Assembly (NCBI RefSeq): GCF_000021985.1
Contig: NC_011901.1
Location: 1,240,001 to 1,304,000, forward strand
Length of the DNA: 64,000 nt
Reading direction: 5' to 3'
From: Thioalkalivibrio sulfidiphilus HL-EbGr7
Lineage (GTDB): Bacteria; Pseudomonadota; Gammaproteobacteria; Ectothiorhodospirales; Ectothiorhodospiraceae
The notes under the pieces are model-generated. The model made no database searches. It was given only the letters and a program-made list of their open reading frames with translations, and was not told the origin of the DNA. Numbering within the stretch: position 1 is the first letter of the stretch; every line of letters begins with the position of its first letter. A program made the position numbers and the translations under genes. Of this stretch, positions 32,614 through 46,780 are shown piece after piece.

Positions 32614-33453
32614 TCAGGCGGGTTTGCGGAAGCGGAAGATGCCCCAGGTCAGGTGGCCGTTGCGGCCGCCCTCGATCCAATGAGCGAGGCCCTTTTTCAT
32701 GCGTTCCAGGTAATCCGGGGAGATCTCGCCCTTGAGGCCCTGTTCCCGGGCCTCGGTCTCGGCCAGCACCCGGGCGTAGTGGCGCGGCAGCTGGTCCGCA
32801 TGCGCCTCGAAGCCGATCTCCTCCAGGCCCTCGGCGGCGCAGGCCTCCCGGTAGAAGCCCGGCGAGCCCAGGGTCTGCAGGTGGATGCGGGCCAGGATCG
32901 GCTCCAGCACGCCCTCGGGGCAGTCGTCGGTCTGCATCGGGTCGGTGAAGATGAACACGCCCCCGGGCTTGAGCAGGCGGGCCGCCTCCCGGACCACCTG
33001 GCGGCGGTTGCCGCTGTGCAGGATGGCGTCCTGGGACCAGACGATGTCGAAGCTCTGGTCGGGGTAGGGCACGGACTCGAAGCTGCCGTCCACCACCTCG
33101 ACGAGCTTGTCCAGGTGATGGGCGCGGGTCTTCTCCCGGTTGCGCTCGTTTTCCACCTCGCTCAGGTTCAGGGCCACCACCCGGCAGCCGAAGGTGGACG
33201 CCAGGTAACGGGCGGAGCCGCCGTAGCCGGCACCCATGTCCAGCACGGTCATGTCGGGCCTGGGCTCACCCAGCAGGTCGCCCATGTGGGCCACGGTGCG
33301 TCGGCTGGCATCAAAGATCGGCTCATCATCGGACTCGTACAGCCCGATGTGGATGTCCTCGCCGCCCCAGACCCGATGGTAGAAGGTGTCGGCGTCGTCA
33401 CTGTTGTAGTAGTCCCGCGCGGTGGCCACCGCAGTGCTGTACTTCTGGCTCAT
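32614..33453 (-). CDS. sarcosine/dimethylglycine N-methyltransferase
   Basis: 279 residues from the second ATG (33453), which has GGGAGG at the right spacing (7 nt); the ATG at 33459 overlaps the upstream stop but is only 1 nt from that site. It methylates sarcosine to dimethylglycine and then to glycine betaine. The SAM motif [16 protein letters not shown], the [11 protein letters not shown] segment near the N-terminus, and [15 protein letters not shown] are shared with the Ectothiorhodospira enzyme as recalled. Coupled to the glycine/sarcosine enzyme upstream; metK follows. Confidence 0.92.
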   Translation of the reverse strand: MSQKYSTAVATARDYYNSDDADTFYHRVWGGEDIHIGLYESDDEPIFDASRRTVAHMGDLLGEPRPDMTVLDMGAGYGGSARYLASTFGCRVVALNLSEVENERNREKTRAHHLDKLVEVVDGSFESVPYPDQSFDIVWSQDAILHSGNRRQVVREAARLLKPGGVFIFTDPMQTDDCPEGVLEPILARIHLQTLGSPGFYREACAAEGLEEIGFEAHADQLPRHYARVLAETEAREQGLKGEISPDYLERMKKGLAHWIEGGRNGHLTWGIFRFRKPA

Positions 33454-33455
33454 GC

Positions 33456-34262
33456 TCATGCCTCCCGGTACTGTTTCTCGGCCACGTGGATGAAAAAGTC
33501 CGGCTCCGTTTCCTTGTAGGTCTCCTTGAAATCCCCGTAGGTCTCGATGCGCTGAAAGCCCACCTCGCGCATCAGGCGGCGCACGTAGGCCTTGCGCAGC
33601 GGGTACATGTTCAGGTGGTAGACGGAGTGGTCGGGGAAGGTGTACTGGAACCGGGCCAGGCCCTCGTCCACGTGCTCGGGCCGCACCTCCACGTTGTCGC
33701 CGCAGTAGTAGAAGGTGTGCTTGCTGGAATAGCCGTGATCCATGATGGCGTCGTAGTTGCGCTGGTCCAGGATCAGCACACCATCGTGGTTGAGCGCCGA
33801 GTAGAATTCCGCCAGGGCCTTGCGCCGGTCGTTCTCGCTGAACAGGTGGGTGAAGGAGTTGCCCAGGCAAACGATGGCATCGAAGCGCCCGTGCACGTCC
33901 CGGTTCAGCCAGCGCCAGTCGGACTGGATGGTGCGCAGGATGTGCCCCCGGCGCCTGCCGTTCTCGAAGGCCTTGGCGAGCATCTCGGCGCTGCCGTCCG
34001 CGCTGACCACGTCGAAACCCGCTTCCACCAGTTGCACGGAGTGGAAGCCGGTGCCGGTGGCCACGTCCAGGATGCGCCTGGCACCGCGCTCCTTGAGGGC
34101 GCGGATGAAGAAGTCCCCCTCACTGGCCCTGCGGCTGTCCCAGTCGATGAGTTCGTCCCACTTGTCCACGAAGGACTTCACGTACTCCTGCTGGTAGTGT
34201 TCCGTGTCGCGCACCTCGGTGGGTGCGTCGCCGAATTCCTGCTGTGTGGCCGTGGATGTCAT
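33456..34262 (-). CDS. glycine/sarcosine N-methyltransferase
   Basis: 268 residues from the ATG at 34262 (GGGAGGAAG about 5 nt upstream), the same length as the Ectothiorhodospira halochloris enzyme as recalled. It carries out the first two methylations, glycine to sarcosine to dimethylglycine. Rossmann methyltransferase with ILDVATGTGFHSVQLVEAG (SAM), VVSADGSAEML (acidic residue for ribose) and CLGNSFTHLF. First gene of a compact unit with the second methyltransferase (ATGA overlap) and probably metK. A betaine operon of this kind is an osmoprotectant trait of halophiles. Confidence 0.93.
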   Translation of the reverse strand: MTSTATQQEFGDAPTEVRDTEHYQQEYVKSFVDKWDELIDWDSRRASEGDFFIRALKERGARRILDVATGTGFHSVQLVEAGFDVVSADGSAEMLAKAFENGRRRGHILRTIQSDWRWLNRDVHGRFDAIVCLGNSFTHLFSENDRRKALAEFYSALNHDGVLILDQRNYDAIMDHGYSSKHTFYYCGDNVEVRPEHVDEGLARFQYTFPDHSVYHLNMYPLRKAYVRRLMREVGFQRIETYGDFKETYKETEPDFFIHVAEKQYREA

Positions 34263-36443
<2,181 letters not shown>

Positions 36444-36448
36444 ACATC

Positions 36449-37291
36449 ATGAAACTGTGTCATTTCGAAGCGGGTCTCGAACACCCGATCTTTCTCATTT
36501 CCGGCCCCTGCGTGATCGAGAGCGAGCAGCTGGCCCTGGACACCGCCGGACAGCTCAAGGAGCTCTGCGAGCGGGTCGGTGTGCCCTTCATCTACAAGTC
36601 CTCTTTCGACAAGGCCAACCGTTCCTCCACCCGGAGTTTCCGCGGCCTGGGCCTGGAGGAGGGCCTGCGTATCCTGGAGACCGTGAAGCAGCAGATCGGC
36701 GTGCCGGTGCTGACCGACGTGCACGAGGACACCCCGCTGGAAGAGGTGGCCGCGGTGGTGGACGTGCTGCAGACCCCGGCCTTCCTGTGCCGCCAGACCA
36801 ACTTCATCCAGAACGTGGCCCGTCAGGGCCGGCCCGTGAACATCAAGAAGGGCCAGTTCCTGGCCCCCTGGGACATGGGCAACGTGGTGGACAAGGCCCG
36901 CGAAGCGGGCAACGACCAGATCATGGTCTGCGAGCGCGGCGTGTCCTTCGGCTACAACACCCTGGTCTCCGACATGCGCGGCCTGGCGGTGATGCGCGAG
37001 ACCGGCTGCCCGGTGGTGTTCGACGCCACCCATTCCGTGCAGCAGCCGGGTGGCAAGGGCACCAGCTCCGGCGGCCAGCGGGAATTCGTGCCCGTGCTGG
37101 CGCGGGCAGCAGTGGCCTCCGGCGTGGCGGGCCTGTTCATGGAGACCCACCCGGACCCGGACAAGGCCCTGTCCGACGGCCCCAATGCCTGGCCCCTGCC
37201 GCTGATGGAAGAACTGCTGGTGACGCTCAAGACCCTGGATGACGTGGTCAAGGCCCAGGGCTTCATCGAGTCGCGCTTTCTGAATACCTGA
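36449..37291 (+). CDS. kdsA: 3-deoxy-8-phosphooctulonate (KDO-8-P) synthase
   Basis: 280 residues from the ATG at 36449. It condenses PEP with arabinose-5-phosphate for the KDO core of LPS. Motifs: [39 protein letters not shown] and the C-terminal [17 protein letters not shown]. An N-terminal metal cysteine is absent where it would be found in metal-dependent forms, suggesting the E. coli-like metal-independent class (uncertain). Lies 5 bp after pyrG. Confidence 0.96.
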   Translation: MKLCHFEAGLEHPIFLISGPCVIESEQLALDTAGQLKELCERVGVPFIYKSSFDKANRSSTRSFRGLGLEEGLRILETVKQQIGVPVLTDVHEDTPLEEVAAVVDVLQTPAFLCRQTNFIQNVARQGRPVNIKKGQFLAPWDMGNVVDKAREAGNDQIMVCERGVSFGYNTLVSDMRGLAVMRETGCPVVFDATHSVQQPGGKGTSSGGQREFVPVLARAAVASGVAGLFMETHPDPDKALSDGPNAWPLPLMEELLVTLKTLDDVVKAQGFIESRFLNT

Positions 37292-37302
37292 ACAACTTGA
37301 AT

Positions 37303-37492
37303 GGACAGGATTTACAGGTTTTTGGGTTTTTAAGGATAACGACGAGGGAATGGACAGGATTTACAGGATTGACATGATGTTGAAAGGCCCATGCTGTTAA
37401 TCCTGTTAATCATGTAAATCCTGTCCGATGTTTTTTGATTCTCAATCCCGTGAATCCTGAAAAATCCTGTTCATCCTGTCCATTTATCATCG
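37303..37492. repeat. family D inverted repeat D1
   Basis: The left part repeats AATGGACAGGATTTACAGG twice (about 37310 and 37350). The right part has TCCTGTTAATC, TGTAAATCCTGTCC and CCTGTTCATCCTGTCCAT. The words ACAGGATT and GGACAGGA recur in both arms. It fills the kdsA-eno gap. A second copy, D2, lies inside repeat A5. Confidence 0.85.
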
Positions 37493-37506
37493 AATTTCAA
37501 ACTTGA

Positions 37507-38808
<1,302 letters not shown>

Positions 38809-38832
38809 GCTGTTTCAGTTGCATCGCTGTTT

Positions 38833-38918
38833 ACGCAGAGGACGCAGAGACGCAAAGAGCGCAAAGACTTCACTTTGAAAACCCTTTGCGTGCTCTGCGT
38901 CTCTGCGCCCTCTGCGTG
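38833..38918. repeat. family A inverted repeat A2
   Basis: ACGCAGAGGACGCAGAGACG...GCGCAAAG and its mirror CTTTGCGTGCTCTGCGTC...CTCTGCGT with a loop of about 20 nt. Lies between eno and ftsB, which are adjacent in most relatives. Confidence 0.9.
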
Positions 38919-38969
38919 AATTGATCAGCCTGAGGCATCTCCAGGACCTCTGAGTTACACTACTGTCCG

Positions 38970-39257
38970 ATGAAATGGGTGACCGGATTGCTGGTGGTGT
39001 TGCTGCTGGGGCTGCAGTACAAGCTGTGGATCGGCGAGGGCAGCGTTGCCGAGGTGTGGCAGCTGCGCCAGACCCTGGAGGCCCAGCGGGCCGAGAACGA
39101 AGAACTGCGCTACCGCAATGCCGCCCTGGATGCGGAGGTCACCGACCTCAAGACCGGCCTGGACGCCATCGAGGAACGGGCCCGGCGTGAACTGGGCATG
39201 ATCCGTCGCGACGAGACCTTCTTCCAGGTGGTCGGCCGCCCCGGCGAGACCCCATGA
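38970..39257 (+). CDS. ftsB: cell division protein FtsB
   Basis: 95 residues. One N-terminal membrane helix (about 3-20, VTGLLVVLLLGLQYKLW) followed by a periplasmic coiled coil (about 28-75, VWQLRQTLEAQRAENEEL). FtsB forms the divisome activator complex with FtsL and FtsQ. Its stop overlaps the ispD start by ATGA, the standard ftsB-ispD coupling. Confidence 0.93.
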   Translation: MKWVTGLLVVLLLGLQYKLWIGEGSVAEVWQLRQTLEAQRAENEELRYRNAALDAEVTDLKTGLDAIEERARRELGMIRRDETFFQVVGRPGETP

Positions 39258-39961
39258 GTACTTCCCCTGACTTCTGGGCCGTGATCCCCGCCGCCGGTGT
39301 GGGTCGGCGCATGGGTGCCGATCGCCCCAAACAGTACCTGGCGCTGGCCGGGCGCACGGTGCTGGAACACACCCTGGAGATCTTCATCCGCAGCCCCCGC
39401 ATCACCGGGCTGGCCGTGGCCATCGGCGGTGAGGACGAATACTACCGGGAACTCACCATACGCTCCGACAAGCCCCTGCTGGTGGTGCACGGGGGCGAGG
39501 AGCGTTGTCACTCGGTGCTCAATGCCCTGCGCGCCCTCAAGCATCAGGCCGCGGACGACGACTGGGTGCTGGTCCACGACGCCGCCCGCCCGTGTCTCTC
39601 TGACGAAGATCTCACGCGGTTGCTGGACACCCTTCGGGACGATCCCGTGGGCGGGCTCCTGGCCGCGCCGGTGGCCGACACCCTCAAGCGCGCCGATGCC
39701 GAAGGGCGTGTGGCACAGACGGTGGACCGCGCCGGCCTGTGGCGAGCGTTCACCCCGCAGATGTTTCGCTATGCCATGCTGGTGGAGGCCATGGAATCCG
39801 CTCGACAGCAAGGCCTGCTCGTCACCGACGAGGCCTCCGCCATGGAGCTGGCCGGCCACGCCCCGCGCCTGGTGGAAGGCAGCCCCGCCAACCTCAAGAT
39901 CACCAGCCCGGCGGACCTGGCGCTGGCGGAGTTCTTCCTCGGGCGTGGCCAGGTTTCCTGA
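39254..39961 (+). CDS. ispD: 2-C-methyl-D-erythritol 4-phosphate cytidylyltransferase
   Basis: 235 residues. Third step of the MEP pathway: attaches CMP to MEP. The nucleotide-binding motif AVIPAAGVGRRMGADRPKQY holds the catalytic arginine and lysine. VLVHDAARPC and LKITSPADLALAE near the C-terminus are typical. It normally abuts or overlaps ispF; here the two are separated by 188 bp carrying repeat A3. Confidence 0.96.
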   Translation: MSTSPDFWAVIPAAGVGRRMGADRPKQYLALAGRTVLEHTLEIFIRSPRITGLAVAIGGEDEYYRELTIRSDKPLLVVHGGEERCHSVLNALRALKHQAADDDWVLVHDAARPCLSDEDLTRLLDTLRDDPVGGLLAAPVADTLKRADAEGRVAQTVDRAGLWRAFTPQMFRYAMLVEAMESARQQGLLVTDEASAMELAGHAPRLVEGSPANLKITSPADLALAEFFLGRGQVS

Positions 39962-39977
39962 TCAGATTGCGTTCTTT

Positions 39978-40118
39978 ACGCAGAGGACGCAGAGGCGCGG
40001 AGAGCGCAGAGAGAATACTATTGTTCCTGAGCAAGGAGCACGACGAGGTCCTCGGACACACATGCGCAGGATCCATCTAATATCCCTCTGCGATCTTTGC
40101 GTCTCTGCGTCCTCTGCG
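39978..40118. repeat. family A inverted repeat A3, splitting ispD from ispF
   Basis: ACGCAGAGGACGCAGAGGCG and its mirror CGTCTCTGCGTCCTCTGCGT with a loop of about 80 nt. ispD and ispF usually overlap in gammaproteobacteria, so this gap looks like an acquired insertion. Confidence 0.88.
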
Positions 40119-40149
40119 TTTCTGTCACACATTCGCTAGTAACAACATA

Positions 40150-40632
40150 ATGGCCAATATACGCATCGGACACGGTTACGACGTGCACGCCTTCAAGGCG
40201 GGGGGCCACGTGGTGCTGGGGGGCGTACGCATTCCTCACGCCAAGGCCTTCGCCGCTCATTCCGATGGCGACGTACTGATCCATGCCCTGTGCGATGCCC
40301 TCTTGGGCGCGGCGGCGCTGGGGGACATCGGCCGGCATTTCCCGGACACGGACCCGGCCTACAAGGGCGCCGACAGCCGGGTGCTGCTGCGCCGGGTGGT
40401 GGAACTGCTGCATGAGCAGGGTTACCGGGTGGGCAACGTGGACGCCACGATCATCGCCCAGGCGCCGAAGATGGCCCCGCACATCGAGGCCATGCGCGCC
40501 AACCTGGCCGACGACCTGGGCGTCGCCCTGGAGTGCGTCAACGTCAAGGCCACCACCACCGAGCGCCTCGGCTTCGCCGGCCGCGAGGAAGGCATCGCCG
40601 CACATGCGGTGGCCTTGATTGAGTCATTCTGA
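40150..40632 (+). CDS. ispF: 2-C-methyl-D-erythritol 2,4-cyclodiphosphate synthase
   Basis: 160 residues. It forms the cyclodiphosphate from CDP-ME-2P. Zinc ligands are seen in GHGYDVHAF (D and H) and in the later histidine of [19 protein letters not shown] (shown within 19 residues). The conserved [18 protein letters not shown] end is intact. Trimeric cytoplasmic enzyme of the MEP pathway, with dxr and ispD elsewhere in the window. Confidence 0.96.
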   Translation: MANIRIGHGYDVHAFKAGGHVVLGGVRIPHAKAFAAHSDGDVLIHALCDALLGAAALGDIGRHFPDTDPAYKGADSRVLLRRVVELLHEQGYRVGNVDATIIAQAPKMAPHIEAMRANLADDLGVALECVNVKATTTERLGFAGREEGIAAHAVALIESF

Positions 40633-40686
40633 TTCCCCCACCGAGGTGCCTGACTGTTACGTGGCGCGGATTGGTGTCGCTGAATC

Positions 40687-40771
40687 ACGCAGAGGACGCA
40701 AAGGCGCAGAGAGCGCAAGAAGCATGTATCCAAAAATCTCCGCGTTCGCTGCGCCTTTGCGTCCTCTGCGT
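40687..40771. repeat. family A inverted repeat A4
   Basis: ACGCAGAGGACGCAAAGGCG and its mirror CGCCTTTGCGTCCTCTGCGT, almost perfect, with a loop of about 45 nt, between ispF and ygiQ. Confidence 0.9.
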
Positions 40772-40854
40772 GACACACGGAACATGGGAATCCCTCCATT
40801 GAATTTTTCCCCTGTCCCGCGTCTAATATCCGATAGTTTCAGTAGGTCACTGCC

Positions 40855-42991
40855 ATGCTCCCCGCGAAGAACATCTTTTCCTACCGCAAGTACTGGGCGG
40901 AACGCTTCGGCGTCGCGCCGTTTCTGCCCATGTCCCGGGCGGAGATGGAGGCGCTCGGCTGGGATTCCTGTGACATCATCCTGGTCACCGGCGATGCCTA
41001 CGTGGACCACCCGAGCTTCGGCATGGCCATCATCGGCCGGCTGCTGGAGGCGCAGGGTTTCCGGGTGGGCATCATCGCCCAGCCGGACTGGACCTCGGTG
41101 GAGGACTTCCAGCGCCTCGGCAAGCCCAACCTGTTCTTCGGCGTGACCGCGGGGAACATGGATTCCATGGTCAACCGCTACACCTCGGACAGGAAAATCC
41201 GCCGCAACGACGCCTACACCCCCAACGACGAGGGCGGTAAACGCCCGGACCGGGCGGTGATCGTTTACACCCAGCGCTGCCGGGAGGCCTACCGGGACAC
41301 CCCGGTGATCATCGGGGGTATCGAGGCGTCCCTGCGCCGCATCGCCCACTACGATTACTGGTCCGAGAAGGTGCGCCGCTCCATCCTGCTGGATGCCAAG
41401 GCGGACCTGCTGCTCTACGGCAACGCCGAGCGCGCCCTGGTCGAGGTGGCCCACCGGGTGGCGAAGGGCGAGCACCCGAAGGACATCCAGGACCTGCGTG
41501 GCACGGCCTTCATGCGTGATGCGGTGCCCGGCGGCTTCGTGGAACTGGATTCCACGGAACTGGACACCCCCGGCAAGGTGGACCCACACCCCGATCCCTA
41601 CGCCATGGTCACGCCGTCGACCTGCGAGACGGCGGAGCAGGCCCCCGATGCGCCGCCACCGGTGAAGGTGGTGCACCTGCACCGGGAGATCCCCCGGGAC
41701 CATCCCCGGGAGATGACCGTGGTGCGCCTGCCGTCCTTTGAGCAGGTGAAGTCGGACCCGGTGCTCTATGCCCACGCCTCGCGCCTGCTGCACCTGGAGA
41801 CCAACCCGGGCAACGCCCGCGCCCTGGTACAGCGCCACGGTGACAAGGAGGTCTGGCTCAACCCGCCGCCCATCCCGCTGACCACGCCGGAGATGGATGC
41901 CCTGTTCGACCTGCCCTATGCCCGGGCCCCACACCCGGCCTACGGCGATGCGCGCATCCCCGCCTGGGAGATGATCCGCTTCTCGGTGAACATCATGCGC
42001 GGCTGTTTCGGCGGCTGTACCTTCTGCTCCATCACCGAACACGAGGGTCGCATCATCCAGAACCGTTCCGAGGAGTCCATCATCCGCGAGATCGAGGAGA
42101 TCCGTGACAAGGTGGAGGGCTTCACCGGGGTGATCTCGGACCTGGGCGGCCCCACCGCCAACATGTACCGCATCGCCTGCAAGGACGAGAAGATCGAGCA
42201 GAGCTGCCGGCGCCTGTCCTGCGTGTACCCGGAGATCTGCAAGAACCTCAACACCGACCACAGCGCCCTGATCCATCTCTACCGCCGCGCCCGCCAGGTG
42301 CCCGGGGTGAAGAAGGTGCTGATCGCCTCGGGCCTGCGCTACGACCTGGCGGTGGAGTCACCCGAGTACGTGAAGGAACTGGTGACCCACCACGTGGGTG
42401 GGTATCTGAAGATCGCCCCGGAGCATACGGAGCAGGGGCCCCTGTCCCACATGATGAAGCCGGGCATGGGCAGCTACGACCGCTTCAAGGCCCTGTTCGA
42501 CAAGTTCTCCAAGGAGGCGGGCAAGGAGCAGTACCTGATCCCGTACTTCATCGCCGCCCACCCGGGCACCACGGACGAGGACATGATGAACCTGGCCCTG
42601 TGGCTCAAGCGCAACGGCTTTCGCGCCGACCAGGTCCAGGCCTTCCTGCCCGGCCCCATGGCGCTCGCCACCGCCATGTACCACACCGGCCGGAACCCGC
42701 TGAAGAACGTGCGCCGCAAGGGTGCCGAGATCGTGCAGTCACCCAAGGGCCTGCGCCAGCGCCGTCTGCACAAGGGCCTTCCTGCGCTACCACGACCCGG
42801 AGAACTGGCCGCTTTTGCGCGAGGCCCTGGAGAACATGGGCCGCGCCGATCTCATCGGCAACGGCAAGCGCCACCTGGTGCCGCGTTTCCAGCCCGCCGG
42901 CACGGGCGGAACCGGCGGCGAAGGCAAGCGGGTGGGCCGCAAACACCGCCCCCAGAAATTCCGCACCCAGCACACGCGCCCGGCGCGGTAG
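40855..42991 (+). CDS. ygiQ: YgiQ-family radical SAM protein with a frameshift near the 3' end
   Basis: The N-terminal domain ([12 protein letters not shown]...) and the radical SAM core with C384-x3-C388-x2-C391 ([17 protein letters not shown]) are intact. At 42774-42776 the reading frame slips. Frame one continues from HKG into an unrelated arginine-rich tail, ending at 43077. The true family C-terminus ([20 protein letters not shown]...) continues in the +1 frame to 42991. One extra G in the GGG run accounts for it. Restored length would be 711 residues. YgiQ function is unknown. Sequencing error, recent mutation or slippage are all possible. Confidence 0.85.
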
Positions 42992-43007
42992 GACCTGGAA
43001 CTGCCTT

Positions 43008-43192
43008 GCCGCGGAGACGCGGAGGCGCGGATCAAAGACAAAACGACGACAGGATTAACAGGATTTTTCAGGATTGACAGCGTCCAGGGATCCGGTGGGT
43101 GCTCGCTGGCAGATCTTTCCAGTGTTGAATTCAGAGAAATCCTGTCAATCCTGTCCATTGATGTTCTCTGCGCCGCCGCGCCTCTGCGGCGG
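43008..43192. repeat. composite repeat: family D copy D2 nested inside family A copy A5
   Basis: The outer arms GCCGCGGAGACGCGGAGGCG (43008) and CTGCGCCGCCGCGCCTCTGC...GGC (ends about 43192) are family A variants. Between them, 43047-43160 is a family D palindrome (GACAGGATTAACAGGATT...AATCCTGTCAATCCTGTCC). The family D unit thus sits in the loop of family A. Fills the ygiQ-serS gap. Confidence 0.85.
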
Positions 43193-43266
43193 ATATCATG
43201 TGTTCGCTGATTCCAGCGCCGGCGCATCCCGGCGGCCTCGGCCCCTGTGGTAAGATTCCGCCCTGA

Positions 43267-44580
<1,314 letters not shown>

Positions 44581-44597
44581 CCGGAATCTGTGATTCA

Positions 44598-44682
44598 ACG
44601 CAGAGGGCGCGGAGACGCAGAGAACGCAAAGGTTTTAGATCAATAAAACTCCGCGCTCTCTGCGTCTCTGCGCCCTCTGCGT
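44598..44682. repeat. family A inverted repeat A6
   Basis: ACGCAGAGGGCGCGGAGACG and its mirror CTCTGCGTCTCTGCGCCCTC...GCGT with a loop of about 15 nt, between serS and the NYN-domain gene. Confidence 0.9.
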
Positions 44683-44756
44683 GCCATAACGCAATACAGC
44701 CACATGCTCCCGCTTTGGTGTACGCTGAAGGCTGATACTGCCCAGTGAGGTTCCCC

Positions 44757-45584
44757 ATGCCGAGTCCTGCTGAAATCCGCAACATGGCGCTGTTCTGCGA
44801 CTTCGAGAACATCGCCCTCGGTGTGCGCGAGGCCAAGTATCCCAAGTTCGACATCGGCAAGGTGCTGGAGCGGTTGCTGCTCAAGGGCAACATCGTGGTG
44901 CGCAAGGCCTATTGCGACTGGGACCGCTACAAGGAATTCAAGGCGCCCATGCACGAGGCCGCCTTCGAATTGATCGAGATCCCCCACGTGCGCCAGTCCG
45001 GCAAGAACTCCGCCGACATCCGCATGGTGGTGGACGCCCTGGACCTCTGCTACACCAAGGGCCACGTGGATGCCTTCGTGGTGATCAGCGGCGATTCGGA
45101 TTTCTCCCCCCTGGTGGCCAAGCTCCGGGAGAACAACAAGCTGGTGATCGGCGTGGGCGTGAAGAAGTCCACCTCTGACCTGCTCACCGCCGCCTGCGAT
45201 GAGTTCATCTACTACGACGACCTGGTGCGCGAGGCCGCCCACAAGAAGCGCAAGCCCCGCAAGTCCTCCGCCAAGTCCGGCAGCAAGGAAGAGGCCCCGG
45301 CCAAGAAGGCCGAGGGACAGGAGGGCGACGAGAAGAAGATGCAGGAGGCCCTGGACCTGATCGTCGAAACCGCCGAGGCCTTGCAGGCAGAACGGGGCGA
45401 GGACGAGACCGTGTGGGGCTCCATGGTCAAGCAGGCCATCAAGCGCCGCAAGCCCGGTTTCAACGAGAGCTACTACGGCTTCCGTTCCTTCAGTGCGCTG
45501 CTAGAGGCAGCGGAGAAGGAGGGTTTGATCAGGCTGGAGAAGGACGAGCGCTCGGGAGGGCATATCATTCAGTTGGTGGAATGA
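44757..45584 (+). CDS. NYN-domain ribonuclease-like protein with C-terminal LOTUS/OST-HTH-like domain
   Basis: 275 residues from ATG 44757, with GAGG 6 nt upstream; GTG 44745 is less likely. The N-terminal PIN-like NYN domain (about 8-155) has the acidic cluster ALFCDFENI (D15), SADIRMVVDALDL and ISGDSDFSPLV, predicting a metal-dependent RNase. A lysine-rich linker (about 165-200) joins it to a C-terminal domain (about 205-275, GSMVKQAIKRRKPGFNESYY...) like the OST-HTH RNA-binding fold. The RNA target is unknown. Stands alone between repeats A6 and B5. Confidence 0.82.
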   Translation: MPSPAEIRNMALFCDFENIALGVREAKYPKFDIGKVLERLLLKGNIVVRKAYCDWDRYKEFKAPMHEAAFELIEIPHVRQSGKNSADIRMVVDALDLCYTKGHVDAFVVISGDSDFSPLVAKLRENNKLVIGVGVKKSTSDLLTAACDEFIYYDDLVREAAHKKRKPRKSSAKSGSKEEAPAKKAEGQEGDEKKMQEALDLIVETAEALQAERGEDETVWGSMVKQAIKRRKPGFNESYYGFRSFSALLEAAEKEGLIRLEKDERSGGHIIQLVE

Positions 45585-45587
45585 CCC

Positions 45588-45801
45588 GATGAAGTAAGAA
45601 GTGTGAATTGGGAAGTGGGAACAGGAGTAAACCGACTTCTACTGACTTCGTAGGACCCGACCCCCTGTGGGCGAGCATGCATTACTGGAGCATTTGCCAG
45701 CAGGCGCGGGCTTCTGCTGTCTTTTGAGGTCTATACTTCGCACTTCCCAATTCGCACTTCTGACTTCCATTCCCACTTCCCAATTCACACTTCTTACTTC
45801 A
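45588..45801. repeat. family B inverted repeat B5, supplying the rlmK stop codon
   Basis: The left arm GATGAAGTAAGAAGTGTGAA... is mirrored by ...TTCACACTTCTTACTTCATC at the right edge. The loop of about 130 nt contains further broken CACTTC/GACTTC words and an unrelated GC segment. The TAA stop of the NYN-facing gene rlmK lies inside the right arm (AAGTAAGAAGTG on the minus strand). Confidence 0.88.
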
Positions 45802-46759
45802 TCCCGGGTTTCCAATTGCTGCGCCGGATCACCCAGCACCGGTGCGGCGGGTGTCTTCGAAAGTCCTCCGGCGTGGTCTTCCTGGTGATGTCCTCCAGCT
45901 CGCAGGGGATCAGTTCGTCTTCGTAGAGCTTGAAGCCCCGCTTGTTGTTGGAGAAATACAGCACACCGTCCGCGGTCAGCAGGCTCAGGGCCCGGTTGAT
46001 CATCCAGGGGTGGTCGCGCTGCACGTCCAGGGTGGTGTCCATGGCCTTGGAGTTGGAGAACGACGGCGGGTCCATGACGATCAGGTCGAAACGCTCCTCG
46101 ATCTTTGATGAATGCTCCAGCCAGTCCATCACGTCGCAGCGCTCCAGCCGGTGTTCGGGCCGGTCCAGGTCGTTGAGGCGCAGATTGCGGCGGGTCCAGT
46201 CCTGGTAGGTGTTGGAGAGATCCAGGGTCAGTGAACTGCTCGCGCCGCCTGCGGCGGCATGCACGGTGAAGCTGCCGGTGTAGGCGAACAGGTTCAGGAA
46301 ACGCTTGTCCCGGGCCTGTTCACGCACCAGGGCGCGGGTGACGCGGTGATCCAGAAACAAGCCCGTGTCCAGGTAGCGGTGCAGGTCCACCTCGAACTTC
46401 AGTCCGTCCTCGTGCACCACGAAGGGAGCCGGCGGGTTGCCGGTGGCCTCGTACTGATCCGTGCCCTTCTGCCGGCGCCGCACCTTGAACGCCAATTCTG
46501 CCGGCGGAATTTCGAACAGCCCCGCCACCGTCCCCCGCACCGCATCCACCCAGGCCTCATAGGTGGCCTCGTCCGCCTCCCAGCGGGTTTCAAAGGCCTG
46601 CACGTGGGGGCGTCCCGCGTACACGTCGATGGCCACGGGAAACTCCGGCAGGTCCCGGTCGTAGATGCGGAAACACTCGATCCCCTGGCGGCGCGCCCAC
46701 TTGGACCAGTGGCGGAGGTTCTTGGTGAGGCGGTTCAGGAAGGGAGTCGGGTCGGGCAT
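45794..46759 (-). CDS. rlmK: stand-alone RlmK-like 23S rRNA (guanine-N7) methyltransferase
   Basis: 321 residues aligned in memory with the C-terminal RlmK half of E. coli RlmKL, which makes m7G2069. It starts NRLTKNLRHWSKWARRQG and lacks the THUMP/RlmL half. SAM motif NLFAYTGSFTVHAAAGGA; catalytic region IVMDPPSFSNSKAMD; KVRRRQKGTDQYE is shared with the family. The last residues (NWKPGMK) and stop are coded by repeat B5. Separate RlmL would have to be encoded elsewhere. Confidence 0.85.
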   Translation of the reverse strand: MPDPTPFLNRLTKNLRHWSKWARRQGIECFRIYDRDLPEFPVAIDVYAGRPHVQAFETRWEADEATYEAWVDAVRGTVAGLFEIPPAELAFKVRRRQKGTDQYEATGNPPAPFVVHEDGLKFEVDLHRYLDTGLFLDHRVTRALVREQARDKRFLNLFAYTGSFTVHAAAGGASSSLTLDLSNTYQDWTRRNLRLNDLDRPEHRLERCDVMDWLEHSSKIEERFDLIVMDPPSFSNSKAMDTTLDVQRDHPWMINRALSLLTADGVLYFSNNKRGFKLYEDELIPCELEDITRKTTPEDFRRHPPHRCWVIRRSNWKPGMK

Positions 46760-46780
46760 AGGGCTGGCGAAGGGGGCAAT

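Noticed and set aside
31374-34262. A possible SAM riboswitch upstream of metK or the methyltransferases
   Set aside because: No SAM-I/II/IV core motif was recognised; metK has a short upstream gap with only a simple hairpin.
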